Positions 19,934 to 31,224 are shown, counted from the stretch's first letter. The stretch: DNA of 64,000 bases from Lampris incognitus (GCF_029633865.1 NC_079213.1:1469121-1533120); one strand, 5' to 3'. Program-made: numbers and translations. Notes: generated by a model not told the origin, from the sequence alone.

Positions 19934-21125
19934 AAACTAGAACAACAAGGCTGTCATTTTGACGGTTTTGGATTTTCAAAGTTGAATAACCTACTACTCC
20001 CTGAATGCTCCTAAAAGTGCATATATCTACATTAAAATGAGTTTTACGATCAATGGCACACAAAAAAGTCATGATAAGATCTACGTAAAACCACCATGAG
20101 CCGTCAAAAACACGGCTCATAATTTGTGCGTGGTGGTGTGCGACATGTCCGTATTGATGACGCGTGTTGTCGTATTATTTCCTGCGTGAAGTTCATTGCT
20201 GTGTCCTAGAAACACACTAGCGCCCTCCAGTGCAGACAAATAGTCTGAACTTGATGTTTGATTATGTCCAACATGTCTGGTTACAGACGCCGCTACAGAC
20301 GCACCATGACTACCACCGAGGCACTGCAGTATTTAAAAGGCGTGGACAGCCGCCATTTTAAATTGTTTAAAAATAGTATTTAAGTTGTTCAAATTTTAAT
20401 TTTGGTGTCAGTCGTTTCTTAACAGACATACTAACATATGTAATGCATTAATATCTCAACTGGGTATTTATCTTGACAACCGTGATCTCTACAAACCGCC
20501 ACTTTGACCGCCCATGGTCGTTCTAGTAGTTTTTAAGTTGCGGTCCTTGTTTGGGACTGTTTAATATTAATTTTCAGTTCTTTATTGTTATGCTTGTTAG
20601 ATTAGCAGTATGTGTTTTCCGTTTTGTTTTTCAGGGTCATGTTTTCACTTTTTCAGCTTTGCTATTCAACTTCGACTGTGTCTCTCTGAAGTTTAAATCT
20701 GGTCAGTCGGGGCGCCTGTTCAGGGGGGAGGAGGAACTGGGGGGAGTAGCATGATCCTCCCACACGCTACGTCCCCCTGGTGAAACTCCTCACTGTCGGG
20801 TGAAAAGAAGTGGCTGGTGACTCCACATGTATTGGAGGAGGCATGTGGTAGTCACCAGCCCTCCCCGGATCAGCAGAGGGGGTGGAGCAGCGACCGGGAC
20901 GGCCCGGAAGAGTGGGGTAATGGCCAAGAACAATTGGGGAGAAAAAAAGGGGGAAATCTCCCCTGAAAAAATGTTAATTTTGGTGTCAGTCGTTTCTTAA
21001 CTGACATACTAACATGTGTAATGCATTAATACCTCAGCTGGGTATTTATCTTGACAGAATATAGAGTTTAAAAACCAGTGGTGGTGGTTTTAGGCAGGAG
21101 TGAAATCCCGGTCGTTCTGGCGCTA
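19934..21125. mobile_element. piggyBac-like non-autonomous element, copy 2, with SINE insertion
   Basis: Nearly the same sequence as 16658-17618, with ends ACTAGAACAACAAGGCTG and the complement of CGCCAGAACGACC. The TTAA duplications are degraded (ATAA and CTAA). A SINE (20703-20958) interrupts it. The open stretch 20551-20754 is not a transposase. Confidence 0.8.
20703..20958 (+). mobile_element. tRNA-derived SINE body, plus orientation
   Basis: The 3' part of a SINE with GAAACTCCTCACTGTCGGGT, ACTCCACATGTATTGGAGGA and GGTGGAGCAGCGACCGGGAC, ending in AATTGGGGAGAAAAAAAGG. The tRNA-like head is missing. The same SINE lies inverted at 44573-44757, and a head-only copy is at 30624-30672. Confidence 0.8.
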
Positions 21126-21308
21126 ATGACAACAGTCATAAACATTCATACAGATGTTGGATGAGCCAGGGGAGACATCTCTGTGAGCAGGACGTCACTG
21201 AAATAGCCGATGTGTAAAACGCTCCCTGGCTATTGTCAGTAGATTCATCTGTAGCAAGCAACAGGCTTTAATATGACATGTACAGTACTATGATGTCATG
21301 ACCACGTC

Positions 21309-21862
21309 CAGTGGTGGAATGTAACTAATTACAGTTACTCAAGTACTGCACTTAAGTTCAATTTCGAGGTAATTGTACTTTACTTATTTCCATTTAAAGC
21401 TACTTTATACTTTTACTCCACAACATTTCAGAGGGGAATATGGTACTTCTTACTCCACTACATTTGACAGCTTTAGTTACTAGTTACTTTTCAGATTTAT
21501 ATTATTAATACAAATTATGAACCAACTAATAATGATGTATTTTTATAGGCTAAGCTACTCAACAGTATATAAAGTAATTGTAATTAGCGCCACATTTACC
21601 AGCTGCAACATTAATGTGACGGACACATTATTGCATCAATAATTATAGCCCAATAATATGATATATGATTCTGAAATGGGGCATTCTGCATAATGAGTAC
21701 TTTTACTTTTGCTACTTTAAGTATATTTTGATGCTAATACTTTTGTACTTTTACTTAAGTGCGATTTTGAATGCAGGACTTTTAATTGTAACAAAGTATT
21801 TTTACACTGTGGTATTGCTACTTTTACTTCATTAAATGTTCTGAATACTTCTTCCACCACTG
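21309..21862. mobile_element. hAT-type MITE with 8-bp target duplication
   Basis: A 554-bp element between two copies of ACCACGTC (21301-21308, 21863-21870). Its ends are CAGTGGTGGAA and its complement, the terminal sequence of a common fish hAT MITE family. The interior is A/T-rich with CTTTTACTTTTGCTACTTTA-like runs and has no transposase. Confidence 0.92.
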
Positions 21863-21870
21863 ACCACGTC

Positions 21871-23280
21871 CTGTGTAACCAGGCAATTCATAACATTCCA
21901 GGAAGTAGACTTAACGTCTACTTAACGACATCGCGAGTGCTGTCCCATTTCCCAGGTAAAGATTTCAAACCCTACGCCTTGTAGCTCCGTTCCGAAGGGC
22001 CACCACCCAGCAAAGGGCACACCAAAACCAGAGGTGGGGGATTGGGCCGATATCTCTCTATCTGCACCTCAGCTCAAACTTCAGCATCTGTGACAACGGT
22101 GACTATTACCGTGCCACCAGTCAGGTACCAGTAATGCTACCAGCTGACTGGTTCTGACAGAACACAAGACCAGAGAGTTGCTGGTTGCTGCCCCAACATG
22201 CTCTCTGCTTCATCAACTATCACCACTTTTAGCAGGGCAATAAATCTACAACTGCCTCGCTGCAAACAGTAGACGACTGACCGAACTGGGCAGATCCCGG
22301 CAGTCAACAGTGTTGCACAAAAGCCTGATCCGGAAGAATTATAATTTCAAAAAGCTGTGACCTTCATCTGGTTAAGTCTGCTTGATAACAGCTAATGCTT
22401 CAAGTTGCAATCCTGAATATTTACATGTATGTACATATTTACATGTACGTACGTACCATGTTTATTGGCCATGCAGGAATGTGACTCTGGTGTCGTGGTT
22501 CTCTCAGTGTACTTAACATAGAATGACAACACTACAACACAACAACCTTCACATATATACACAAGGACTGACTGATACAGGTGAAATAAGAGGTGGTAAG
22601 GTGCAGAGAATATATCAGAGATGCTGAAGTACACGTTAGCAGCTTACTGGCATACATGCCTGAGGTAGATGGACATGACAGTGTACCAGTATACGTACAA
22701 TGTACAGTACAGTATATCCAAAAGTTACAAAAAGTATACAAAAAGTACTCTACTGTGTATCACTAATGTTTGAGGTTCTGTTATGTTTTTGTTCTGTCAG
22801 GCGCATTGTCATTTTTTGGTTTTGAAAAGTTCTTAATAACAAATATTTACATGGTTCTAAACACACACGGTCATGCCCACGTGGATTAATATCTGTAAAA
22901 AAAACTGCAACATCTACTGGTTCTACTGGTTCCGTTGCCTCCACAGTGCCTGGCTGCTGGTGGCCTGGACAGTTCTGGGGGAGAGTGTAACGCCAGAAAC
23001 TGTCAGAGGCATCCGCTTACTCCATGCTAACTTTTGGTGCAACCTTTCACAGCACAAGGATTCAGGACCCTCTAGTCCCGAAGCCAGTGTCACCACACCC
23101 TGCAGAACTCCCCGATGCTGGCTGGACACCAATTTAACCAAACACAACCAAGTGGAACAGCAGCTACAGCAAACACAACACAATGACGGACAAACTTCGC
23201 TCCCAGGTTGTCCTTGTTGCTCAACCACGAGTCCAGCTCGCATTCCTCACGGCTGATCCTGCAGGCGAGCCATAACGGCG
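21871..23280. other. cand1 intron 1, no gene recognised
   Basis: Complex sequence with short ACGTACGT-rich and CA-rich patches (22420-22460, 22540-22700). Short open frames at 22873-23256 show no family features. I see nothing to annotate. Confidence 0.5.
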
Positions 23281-23625
23281 CTTGCTGCTAACTGCTAGCA
23301 TGGCTTCTGCTAGCCTGGCTTCTGCTAGCCTGGGATAGCGGGTTAGCGCCCATTAAAACTGGTTAGCGTGCAAGCTAACAGCTAACTCACATCAGCCCAC
23401 ACCCTGCTGTCGGGTCTGGGTGTAATAATCACGGGTGTGCGTGTTGGTTTCCCCGCTGAGTTGGCTTAAGTTGCTTTCTGTCCACGAAGCGCTCCCCTCC
23501 CGGCTACCTCCCGCCACCAGCCTGCTGCAGTGATTCAGACAGGTGGAGGGCTAGCCTGCCCCGCTAGCTAGCCTAGCTAGCCTGCCCCGCTAGCCTAGCT
23601 AGCTAGCTAGCCTGGCAGCCCGCAG
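23281..23625. repeat. GCTAGC-rich cluster
   Basis: Dense CTAG/GCTAGC palindromes (GCTAGCCTGGCTTCTGCTAG, GCTAGCTAGCTAGCC) at the edge of the CpG-rich region, just inside intron 1 of cand1. A similar cluster precedes grip1 exon 1 at 37680-37730. Confidence 0.7.
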
Positions 23626-23790
23626 CAGCAGCGGCGGCGGCAGCAGGGCCTCGGCTGCTAGCTCGGCGGCTCCCGTGTTTTCACGACGGGCTGCTCGCTG
23701 ACACAAACAGCCCGGGGAACAGGACGTGTCCGCCCGGCCGTTCGCTCCGTCTACCGCCCCGTTCCCCCTGCTACCGTTTTACGTGTTTAC

Positions 23791-23858
23791 CTGAAGTCCT
23801 TGTCGCTGGACGTCATTTTCTCCAGCAGGTTGGAGATGTGGTAGGAGGCACTCGCCAT
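23791..23858 (-). CDS. cand1: cand1 coding exon 1 (start codon)
   Basis: Minus-strand first coding exon of 68 nt. The ATG at 23858-23856 has a purine at -3 and G at +4. It encodes MASASYHISNLLEKMTSSDK then DF, plus two bases of Arg23, and ends at donor GTAAAC. This is the conserved CAND1 N terminus. CAND1 wraps around unneddylated cullin-RBX1 and recycles substrate receptors. Exons 1-4 joined give 122 residues without a stop. Intron lengths are 9185, 6975 and 3761 bp for introns 1-3. All are filled by minisatellites and transposons, yet the exons show no damage. Confidence 0.96.
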
Positions 23859-24075
23859 ATCTGCGTGTCCCTGCTGCTACGAGCACTTCGTGGTCACCTT
23901 GCGCGGGTAAGAGAGGAGGAGCTGCTGAGAGATAAGCTACGCTGCACAGACGGAACTGCTCTTTCCCTCTCGCTAAAACGCTGCTTCTCTGCCGGCTGCT
24001 GTCTTCACTTCGGCTTCGGTTCTCCTCCCGCGGAGGTTGGATGTGTTTGAATGGAGGTCCCGGTCGCTCTGCAGA

Positions 24076-24086
24076 GGGGCGGGGTT
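24076..24086 (-). promoter_or_regulatory. GC box (Sp/KLF type)
   Basis: GGGGCGGGGTT on the plus strand, a good Sp1/KLF site about 220 bp upstream of the cand1 ATG. Confidence 0.5.
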
Positions 24087-24108
24087 AGCGGGCTGGACCT
24101 TTACTGTG

Positions 24109-24121
24109 AGGTCAAAGGTGA
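24109..24121 (+). promoter_or_regulatory. DR1 nuclear-receptor-type motif
   Basis: AGGTCAAAGGTGA is two half sites with one-base spacing, differing by one base from the HNF4/RXR/COUP-TF DR1 consensus. It lies about 250 bp upstream of the cand1 ATG. Confidence 0.45.
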
Positions 24122-24328
24122 AAGGTTTCTTTTCTGCTGCACAGGTCACGGTGAGAAGCTGGCCTGCGCCGCCAGCACCGCATGATTCACTTGGCTGCAG
24201 CTTTGCTTCAGATTGGATTGGATTATTAAGAAAAAATGCATTCCTATTCATCTGAACACATGCACAGAATACATCAGCAGTACACGTGTTAATGCACGTT
24301 ACCACCGGGGAGGGCGGTGGAGTAACGC

Positions 24329-26230
24329 GTCTTTGACTCCAGGTCCCAACCTCCTCAGAAGTCTTTGACTCCAGGTCCCAACCTGCTCAGAAGTCTTTGA
24401 CTCCAGGTCCTAACCTACTCAAAAGTTTTTGACTCCAGGTCCCAACCTCCTCAGAAGTCTTTGACACCAGGTCCCAACCTGCTCAGAAGTTTTTGACTCC
24501 AGGTCCCAGCCTGCTCAGAAGTCTTTGACTCCAGGTCCCAGCCTGCTCAGAAGTCTTTGACTCCAGGTCCCAGCCTGCTCAGAAGTCTTTGACTCCAGGT
24601 CCCAGCCTGCTCAGAAGTCTTTGACTCCAGGTCCCAGCCTGCTCAGAAGTCTTTGACTCCAGGTCCCAACCTGCTCAGAAGTTTTTGACTCCAGGTCCCA
24701 ACCTGCTCAGAAGTCTTTGACTCCAGGTCCCAACCTCCTCAGAAGTCTTTGACTCCAGGTCCCAGCCTGCTCAGAAGTCTTTGACTCCAGGTCCCAACCT
24801 GCTCAGAAGTTTTTGACTCCAGGTCCTAACCTGCTCAAAAGTTTTGACTCCAGGTCCCAACCTCCTCAGAAGTCTTTGACACCAGGTCCCAACCTGCTCA
24901 GAAGTCTTTGACTCCAGGTCCCAACCTGCTCAGAAGTTTTTGACTTCAGGTCCCAGCCTGCTCAGAAGTCTTTGACTCCAGGTCCCAGCCTGCTCAGAAG
25001 TCTTTGACTCCAGGTCCCAACCTGCTCAGAAGTCTTTGACTCCAGGTCCCAACCTGCTCAGAAGTCTTTGACTCCAGGTCCTAACCTACTCAAAAGTTTT
25101 TGACTCCAGGTCCCAACCTCCTCAGAAGTCTTTGACACCAGGTCCCAACCTGCTCAGAAGTTTTTGACTCCAGGTCCCAGCCTGCTCAGAAGTCTTTGAC
25201 TCCAGGTCCCAGCCTGCTCAGAAGTCTTTGACTCCAGGTCCCAGCCTGCTCAGAAGTCTTTGACTCCAGGTCCCAGCCTGCTCAGAAGTCTTTGACTCCA
25301 GGTCCCAGCCTGCTCAGAAGTCTTTGACTCCAGGTCCCAACCTGCTCAGAAGTTTTTGACTCCAGGTCCCAACCTGCTCAGAAGTCTTTGACTCCAGGTC
25401 CCAACCTCCTCAGAAGTCTTTGACTCCAGGTCCCAGCCTGCTCAGAAGTCTTTGACTCCAGGTCCCAACCTGCTCAGAAGTTTTTGACTCCAGGTCCTAA
25501 CCTGCTCAAAAGTTTTGACTCCAGGTCCCAACCTCCTCAGAAGTCTTTGACACCAGGTCCCAACCTGCTCAGAAGTCTTTGACTCCAGGTCCCAACCTGC
25601 TCAGAAGTTTTTGACTTCAGGTCCCAGCCTGCTCAGAAGTCTTTGACTCCAGGTCCCAGCCTGCTCAGAAGTCTTTGACTCCAGGTCCCAACCTGCTCAG
25701 AAGTTTTTGACTCCAGGTCCCAACCTGCTCAGAAGTCTTTTACTCCAGGTCCCAACCTCCTCAGAAGTCTTTGACTCCAGGTCCCAGCCTGCTCAGAAGT
25801 CTTTGACTCCAGGTCCCAGCCTGCTCAGAAGTCTTTGACTCCAGGTCCCAACCTCAGAAGTCTTTGACTCCAGGTCCCAACCTCCTCAGAAGTCTTTGAC
25901 TCCAGGTCCCAGCCTGCTCAGAAGTCTTTGACTCCAGGTCCCAACCTCAGAAGTCTTTGACTCCAGGTCCCAGCCTGCTCAGAAGTCTTTGACTCCAGGT
26001 CCCAACCTGCTCAGAAGTCTTTGACTCCAGGTCCCAGCCTGCTCAGAAGTCTTTGACTCCAGGTCCCAACCTGCTCAGAAGTCTTTGACTCCAGGTCCCA
26101 ACCTCAGAAGTCTTTGACTCCAGGTCCCAACCTCAGAAGTCTTTGACTCCAGGTCCCAACCTCCTCAGAAGTTTTTGACTTCAGGTCCCAACCTCAGAAG
26201 TCTTTGACTCCAGGTCCCAACCTGCTCAGA
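24329..26230. repeat. 32-bp minisatellite upstream of cand1
   Basis: About 59 copies of TCTTTGACTCCAGGTCCCAA plus CCTGCTCAGAAG. The variants CAGCCTG/CAACCTG, TTTTTGAC/TCTTTGAC and GACACC recur in a fixed order about 671 bp apart (for example CCTAACCTACTC at 24409 and 25080), so a block of 21 units was duplicated. It starts about 470 bp upstream of the cand1 ATG. Confidence 0.95.
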
Positions 26231-26413
26231 AGACAACGGTGCTGTAGCAGATGGAAGAACTAACTGATTTCTCTATTTGTGACTTCAAGAACTTTGTCAT
26301 TGTGACAGCACAACAAAACTGCAGTTGTGTAAACCTCAATGGTGCATACAAAGAATAAATAAGACATAAAAGAGATAAATATCAAACATCAGCAATCAAA
26401 AGAAAAGTTTAAA

Positions 26414-29103
26414 CAACATAAGTAAAAAATACAACCATTATAAGGCATATAATACAACATAGGTACAAAACAGTAATAATAATAATAATAATTTTAAAAA
26501 CAATCTTATATAGCGCTTTTCTAATACTCAAAGTGGCTTTACAGTAAACGGAGTGAAGCAAGACGACAGATAAACACAACACAGACATACAGGGGTGGAT
26601 GGGGTGGATACAACCATGATATGGTATATAATACAACAGAAGTACAACATATAACCATGATAAGGTATATAACACAACAGAAGTACAACATATAACCATT
26701 ATAAGGTATATAATACAACAGAAGTACAACATATAACCATGACAAGGTATATAATACAACAGAAGTACAACATATAACCATGATAAGGTATATAATACAA
26801 CAGCAGTACAACATATAACCATGATAAGGTATATAATATAACAGAAGTACAACATATAACCATTATAAGGTATATAATACAACAGAAGTACAACATATAA
26901 CCATGATAAGGTATATAATATAACAGAAGTACAACATATAACCATTATAAGGTATATAATACAACAGAAGTACAACATATAACCATTATAAGGTATATAA
27001 TACAACAGAAGTACAACATATAACCATGATAAGGTATATAATACAACAGAAGTACAACATATAACCATTATAAGGTATATAATACAACAGAAGTACAACA
27101 TATAACCATGATAAGGTATATAATATAACAGAAGTACAACATTTAACCATTATAAGGTATATAATACAACAGAAGTACAACATATAACCATTATAAGGTA
27201 CATAATACAACATAAGTACAAACTATAACCATTATAAGGTATATAATACAACATAAGTACAAAATATAACCATTATAAGGTATATAATACAACATAAGTA
27301 CAAAATATAACCATTATAAGGTATAAATACAACATAAGTACAAAATATAACCATTATAAGCTATATAATACAACATAAGTACAACATGTAACCATTATAA
27401 GGTATAAATACAACATAAGTACAAAATATAACCATTATAAGGTATATAATACAACATAAGTACAAAATATAACCATTATAGGGTATATAATACAACATAA
27501 GTACAACATATATAACCATTATAAGGTATATAACACAACAGAAGTACAACATATAACCATGATAAGGTATATAATACAACATAAGTACAACATATATAAC
27601 CATTATAAGGTATATAATACAACATAAGTACAACATATATAACCATTATAAGGTATATAACACAACAGAAGTACAACATATAACCATTATAAGGTATATA
27701 ATACAACATAAGTACAACATATATAACCATTATAAGGTATATAACACAACAGAAGTACAACATATAACCATTATAAGGTATATAATACAACAGAAGTACA
27801 ACATATAACCATTATAAGGTATATAACACAACAGAAGTACAGCATATAACCATGATAAGGTATTAACACAACAGAAGTACAACATATAACCATTATAAGG
27901 TATATAACACAACAGAAGTACAACATATAACCATGATAAGGTATATAACACAACATAAGTAAAACATATAACCATGATAAGGTATATAACACAACAGAAG
28001 TACAACATATAACCATGATAAGGTATATAACACAACAGAAGTACAACATATAACCATGATAAGGTATATAACACAACAGAAGTACAACATATAACCATGA
28101 TAAGGTATATAATACAACAGAAGTACAACATATAACCATGATAAGGTATATAACACAACAGAAGTACAACATATAACCATGATAAGGTATATAACACAAC
28201 AGATGTACAACATATAGCCATTATAAGGTATATAACACAACAGAAGTACAACATATAACCATTATAAGGTATATAATACAACATAAGTACAACATATAAC
28301 CATTATAAGGTATATAACACAACGGAAGTACAGCATATAGCCATGATAAGGTATATAATACAACAGAAGTACAACATATAACCATGATAAGGTATATAAC
28401 ACAACAGAAGTACAACATATAACCATTATAAGGTATATAATACAACAGAAGTACAACATATAACCATTATAAGGTATATAATACAACAGAAGTACAACAT
28501 ATAACCATTATAAGGTATATAATACAACATAAGTACAACATATAACCATGATAAGGTATATAACACAACGGAAGTACAGCATATAGCCATGATAAGGTAT
28601 ATAATACAACAGAAGTACAACATATAACCATGATAAGGTATATAACACAACAGAAGTACAACATATAACCATTATAAGGTATATAATACAACAGAAGTAC
28701 AACATATAACCATTATAAGGTATATAACACAACAGAAGTACAACATATAACCATTATAAGGTATATAATACAACATAAGTACAACATATAACCATTATAA
28801 GGTATATAACACAACGGAAGTACAACATATAACCATGATAAGGTATATAATACAACAGAAGTACAACATATAACCATGATAAGGTATATAACACAACAGA
28901 AATACAACATATAACCATTATAAGGTATATAATACAACAGAAGTACAACATATAACCATTATAAGGTATATAACACAACATAAGTACAACATATAGCCAT
29001 TATAAGGTATATAACACAACAGAAGTACAACATATAACCATGATAAGGTATATAACACAACAGAAATACAACATATAACCATTATAAGGTATATAATACA
29101 ACA
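26414..29103. repeat. 41-bp minisatellite in LINE copy B
   Basis: About 60 copies of the unit at 14798-15200, with ATAACCATTATAAGG/ATAACCATGATAAGG and TAATACAAC/TAACACAAC variants arranged in blocks. Frames of up to 230 codons on the minus strand (MLYFCCIIYLIMVICCTSVV type) are artefacts: 41 is not a multiple of three, so three units make a 123-bp cycle. Confidence 0.95.
26484..26612 (-). mobile_element. dispersed LINE/SINE 3' tail inserted in the 41-bp array
   Basis: Inverse copy of 2880-2998: an (AATAAT)n tail, then TATATAGCGCTTTTCTAATA and the complement of the CATCCACCCCTGTATGTCTG region. It interrupts the 41-bp array, so it arrived after the array had expanded. Confidence 0.7.
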
Positions 29104-29825
29104 CAGTTAATGATAAATACAACGTATGAGGTGCAAAAACATCATCAGCAAAAGTGCAGTAAAGGTGTGGTGGACAGATATGAAGTGGCTTAAAGTGACA
29201 CGTGAGGAAATATTGCAAATACTGCACGTGCCCAATGGCAGCAGCACATCAGCGTGGTCAGACTGAGGAGATGTGTGAGGTCACTGGTGCCACAGCTTCT
29301 GGACAGAAGCTGTTTTTCAGTCTCTGTGGGTGTGGATTGATCTGAAGCACCTACCTGATGGGAGGAGCTGAAACAGATGGTGTCCGGGGTGTGTAATATC
29401 TTTTATGATGTTCTTAAGCCTCCTCACACAGCGAGTACTGTGAAGATGTTCTAGTGAAGGCAGCTCAATGCCAACAGTGTCCTGTGCTGTTTCCACCACA
29501 CGCTGGAGGTTTTTTGTCAGCTTTCTGGCAGCTGCTGTACCAGGCTGTCATGATGGGGGAGGTTGGCTCTCCTTAGCCTCCTCAGAAAATACAGGCATTG
29601 TTGTGCCTTACCCACCACTGCTGAGGTGTTGTCAGCCCAGGAGATGTCCTCTGTGATGGTGGCTCCCAGGAACCTGGAGCTGGGGACTCTCTCCACAGCC
29701 TCCATGTTGATGTGGACAGGACTGTCTGATCTTCTTGGAAGTCCTAAAGTCCACAATAATCTCCTTGGTGTTTTTGCCGTTTAAAACCAGGTTGTTGTTA
29801 GCACACCACGTTGTCAGGTTCCTAC

Positions 29826-30370
29826 CACGGCCCTTCTGACCACACTCCTGAAAAGGTTTCTTTAAAAATGGACCAAGCTGTGCGACCAGCTCTAGAATTC
29901 CCAGGTGTGGGGATTCCAAACGTTCATCATCTCCCCGGAGCGGAAGCCCCCTTTCACTCAAGAACTGAATGACGGCAACTACACGCCTTGATACCTTCTG
30001 CTTCGACCTGTCTGCCAAGGGAGGCCCGCAGTGCCCACATGTTGAGTGCGACGTGTAAGTGAAAGCGTGCATTTGTCCGCTATTGTCTCGGGGTGTTTCC
30101 TGTCAGCAAACCCAGCAGCACATGCGTTGCAGTGCATCGTTAGTGAGAGAGCGGGTCTTGTCAGCCTCGTTCCCCCTCCAGGATGCTGGATACTTGGCGG
30201 CCAGATTCTGAAAGGCCGAAACCCCTTTCCTCAGAACTTCCTCCCGGACCTTCTCTGTAATGGATCCCCATAATCCAGGGTCTTCACAAACGATGGGACC
30301 TGCCACGCAAACGAGCTGGAAGGTAACGTTACGCTCCACTGTCTGGTCATTCAGCTTCAGATTCACATAG
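29826..30370 (-). mobile_element. possible hAT-like (DUF4371-type) transposase fragment
   Basis: A minus-strand frame reads RRVVAVIQFLSERGLPLRGD, DERLESPHLGILELVAQLGP, a pattern of the N-terminal region of hAT-like transposases (ZMYM/DUF4371 type). A second frame at 30366-30103 is open for 87 codons but not recognised. No termini are seen. The family call is tentative. Confidence 0.35.
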
Positions 30371-30623
30371 CTTCATTTCTCCCAGAAGGGCAATTCAGTT
30401 CTACCATGTGCCCAGACCACAGACATGGGCAAGAGATGTGCACTGTTGCCCTCGTGTGGCCATAAATAACTAAAACCAAGCGTCCAACGATGCGCTCGCT
30501 GCACGTTACATTCCACCGCTACATTCGGCGAAGGTGCAGGCCCACAAGCCACCTGACAAACACACAAGCGATGAACCAACCAACCAACCAACTACCGTGC
30601 TTTAAAACAAGCCGGAGCAGGGC
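30371..30623. other. no feature recognised
   Basis: Non-repetitive sequence with a short CCAACCAACCAACCAAC run near 30576. No gene is seen. Confidence 0.4.
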
Positions 30624-30672
30624 GTCCGGGTGGCGTAGCGGTCTATTCCGCTGCCTACCAGCAGGGGGTCGA
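30624..30672 (+). mobile_element. SINE tRNA-like head only
   Basis: GTCCGGGTGGCGTAGCGGTC followed by TATTCCGCTGCCTACCA is the tRNA-like 5' part of a fish SINE whose body is at 20703 and 44573, with an A-box match TGGCGTAGCGG. It breaks off before an intact B box and joins a Penelope-like repeat. Confidence 0.6.
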
Positions 30673-30679
30673 TAGCAAT

Positions 30680-30812
30680 AATACTCACAGCTGATGATGA
30701 TGCTTATAGCATGAAACAGGCTTCTGCTGTCTAATAATGAATTTACTTGACTCACTGGATTATATACTGTATATATACTGTATGTATGTATGTATGTATG
30801 TATGTATGTATG

Positions 30813-30843
<31 letters not shown>

Positions 30844-31007
30844 CAACAGGGAAAAAAAGTTAATTGCATTGCAGTACAGACCTGTTTCGTCTTTTTTCCT
30901 CCTCCTGTGTCTGCTGACATTCGGCTCCTCATTAGCTAAGCACTTATAACACCATTGACGGTTTCGGAAAAAAGCGATACATATATATATATGTGTGTAT
31001 ATATATA

Positions 31008-31053
<46 letters not shown>

Positions 31054-31100
31054 ACTGTCTCATAAAGAATTGACTTGACTCACTGGATTACATTTATTTA
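30680..31100 (+). mobile_element. Penelope-like terminal-repeat fragments with AT microsatellites
   Basis: The segment contains a decayed hammerhead motif (30687-30732), then ACTTGACTCACTGGATTA twice (30744, 31074), (TATG)n and (TA)n runs (30780-30845, 30978-31050), and GCTCCTCATTAGCTAAGCAC (30924). The last motif is shared with 45130-45155. On the opposite strand 30871-30891 reads as the 3' half of another hammerhead (GACGAAACAGGTCTGTACTGC). It looks like rearranged Penelope-type pseudo-LTR material. Confidence 0.5.
30687..30732 (+). ncRNA. decayed type I hammerhead ribozyme
   Basis: ACAG, then CTGATGA (30691-30697), a hairpin ATGC-TTATA-GCAT (30700-30712) with an extra TG before it, GAAAC (30713-30717), and CTGTC (30727-30731) complementary to ACAG. 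The order of parts fits a hammerhead, but the nucleotides before CTGTC read CTG instead of a cleavable NUH triplet, and stem II has an insertion. Probably inactive. Confidence 0.45.
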
Positions 31101-31224
31101 TCTATTTATTTATTTGTTTATTTATTTACTTATTTAATCATATAACCACAATTTTTCTGTTTGTATTTATTCAATTAAATTTAACTATTTTTTATTTATA
31201 CATTTGACTACAATGTTGCAATGT

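Larger units (their letters stand above)
23400..24130 (-). promoter_or_regulatory. cand1: cand1 CpG-rich promoter region
   Basis: G+C-rich, CpG-rich sequence spanning exon 1 and about 270 bp upstream of the start codon, as expected for a ubiquitously expressed gene. No TATA box is evident at a useful distance. A GC box (24076-24086) and a DR1 motif (24109-24121) lie upstream of the ATG. The transcription start cannot be fixed from sequence. Confidence 0.7.
26270..29825 (-). mobile_element. L2-like LINE with huge 3' UTR minisatellite, copy B
   Basis: Minus-strand LINE. Its coding end is at 29830-29290 (CANNNLVLNGKNTKEIIVDF, FLGATITEDISWADNT, QQCLYFLRRLRRANLPH, SLEHLHSTRCVRRLKNIIKD), with a deletion/frame break near 29520-29560. 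The 3' UTR then holds a 41-bp array (26414-29103). The stretch 26270-26400 resembles the 3' flank of the array in copy A (TTTGTCATTG...ACAGC). The 5' end stops abruptly near 29825. Confidence 0.8.

Noticed and set aside
22873..23256. Plus-strand frame of 127 codons in cand1 intron 1
   Set aside because: No family features, no splice sites, and overlapping frames on the other strand are just as long.
26409..28284. Long hydrophobic minus-strand frames (up to 230 codons) that look like membrane proteins
   Set aside because: They are three-frame readings of the 41-bp LINE 3' UTR minisatellite.
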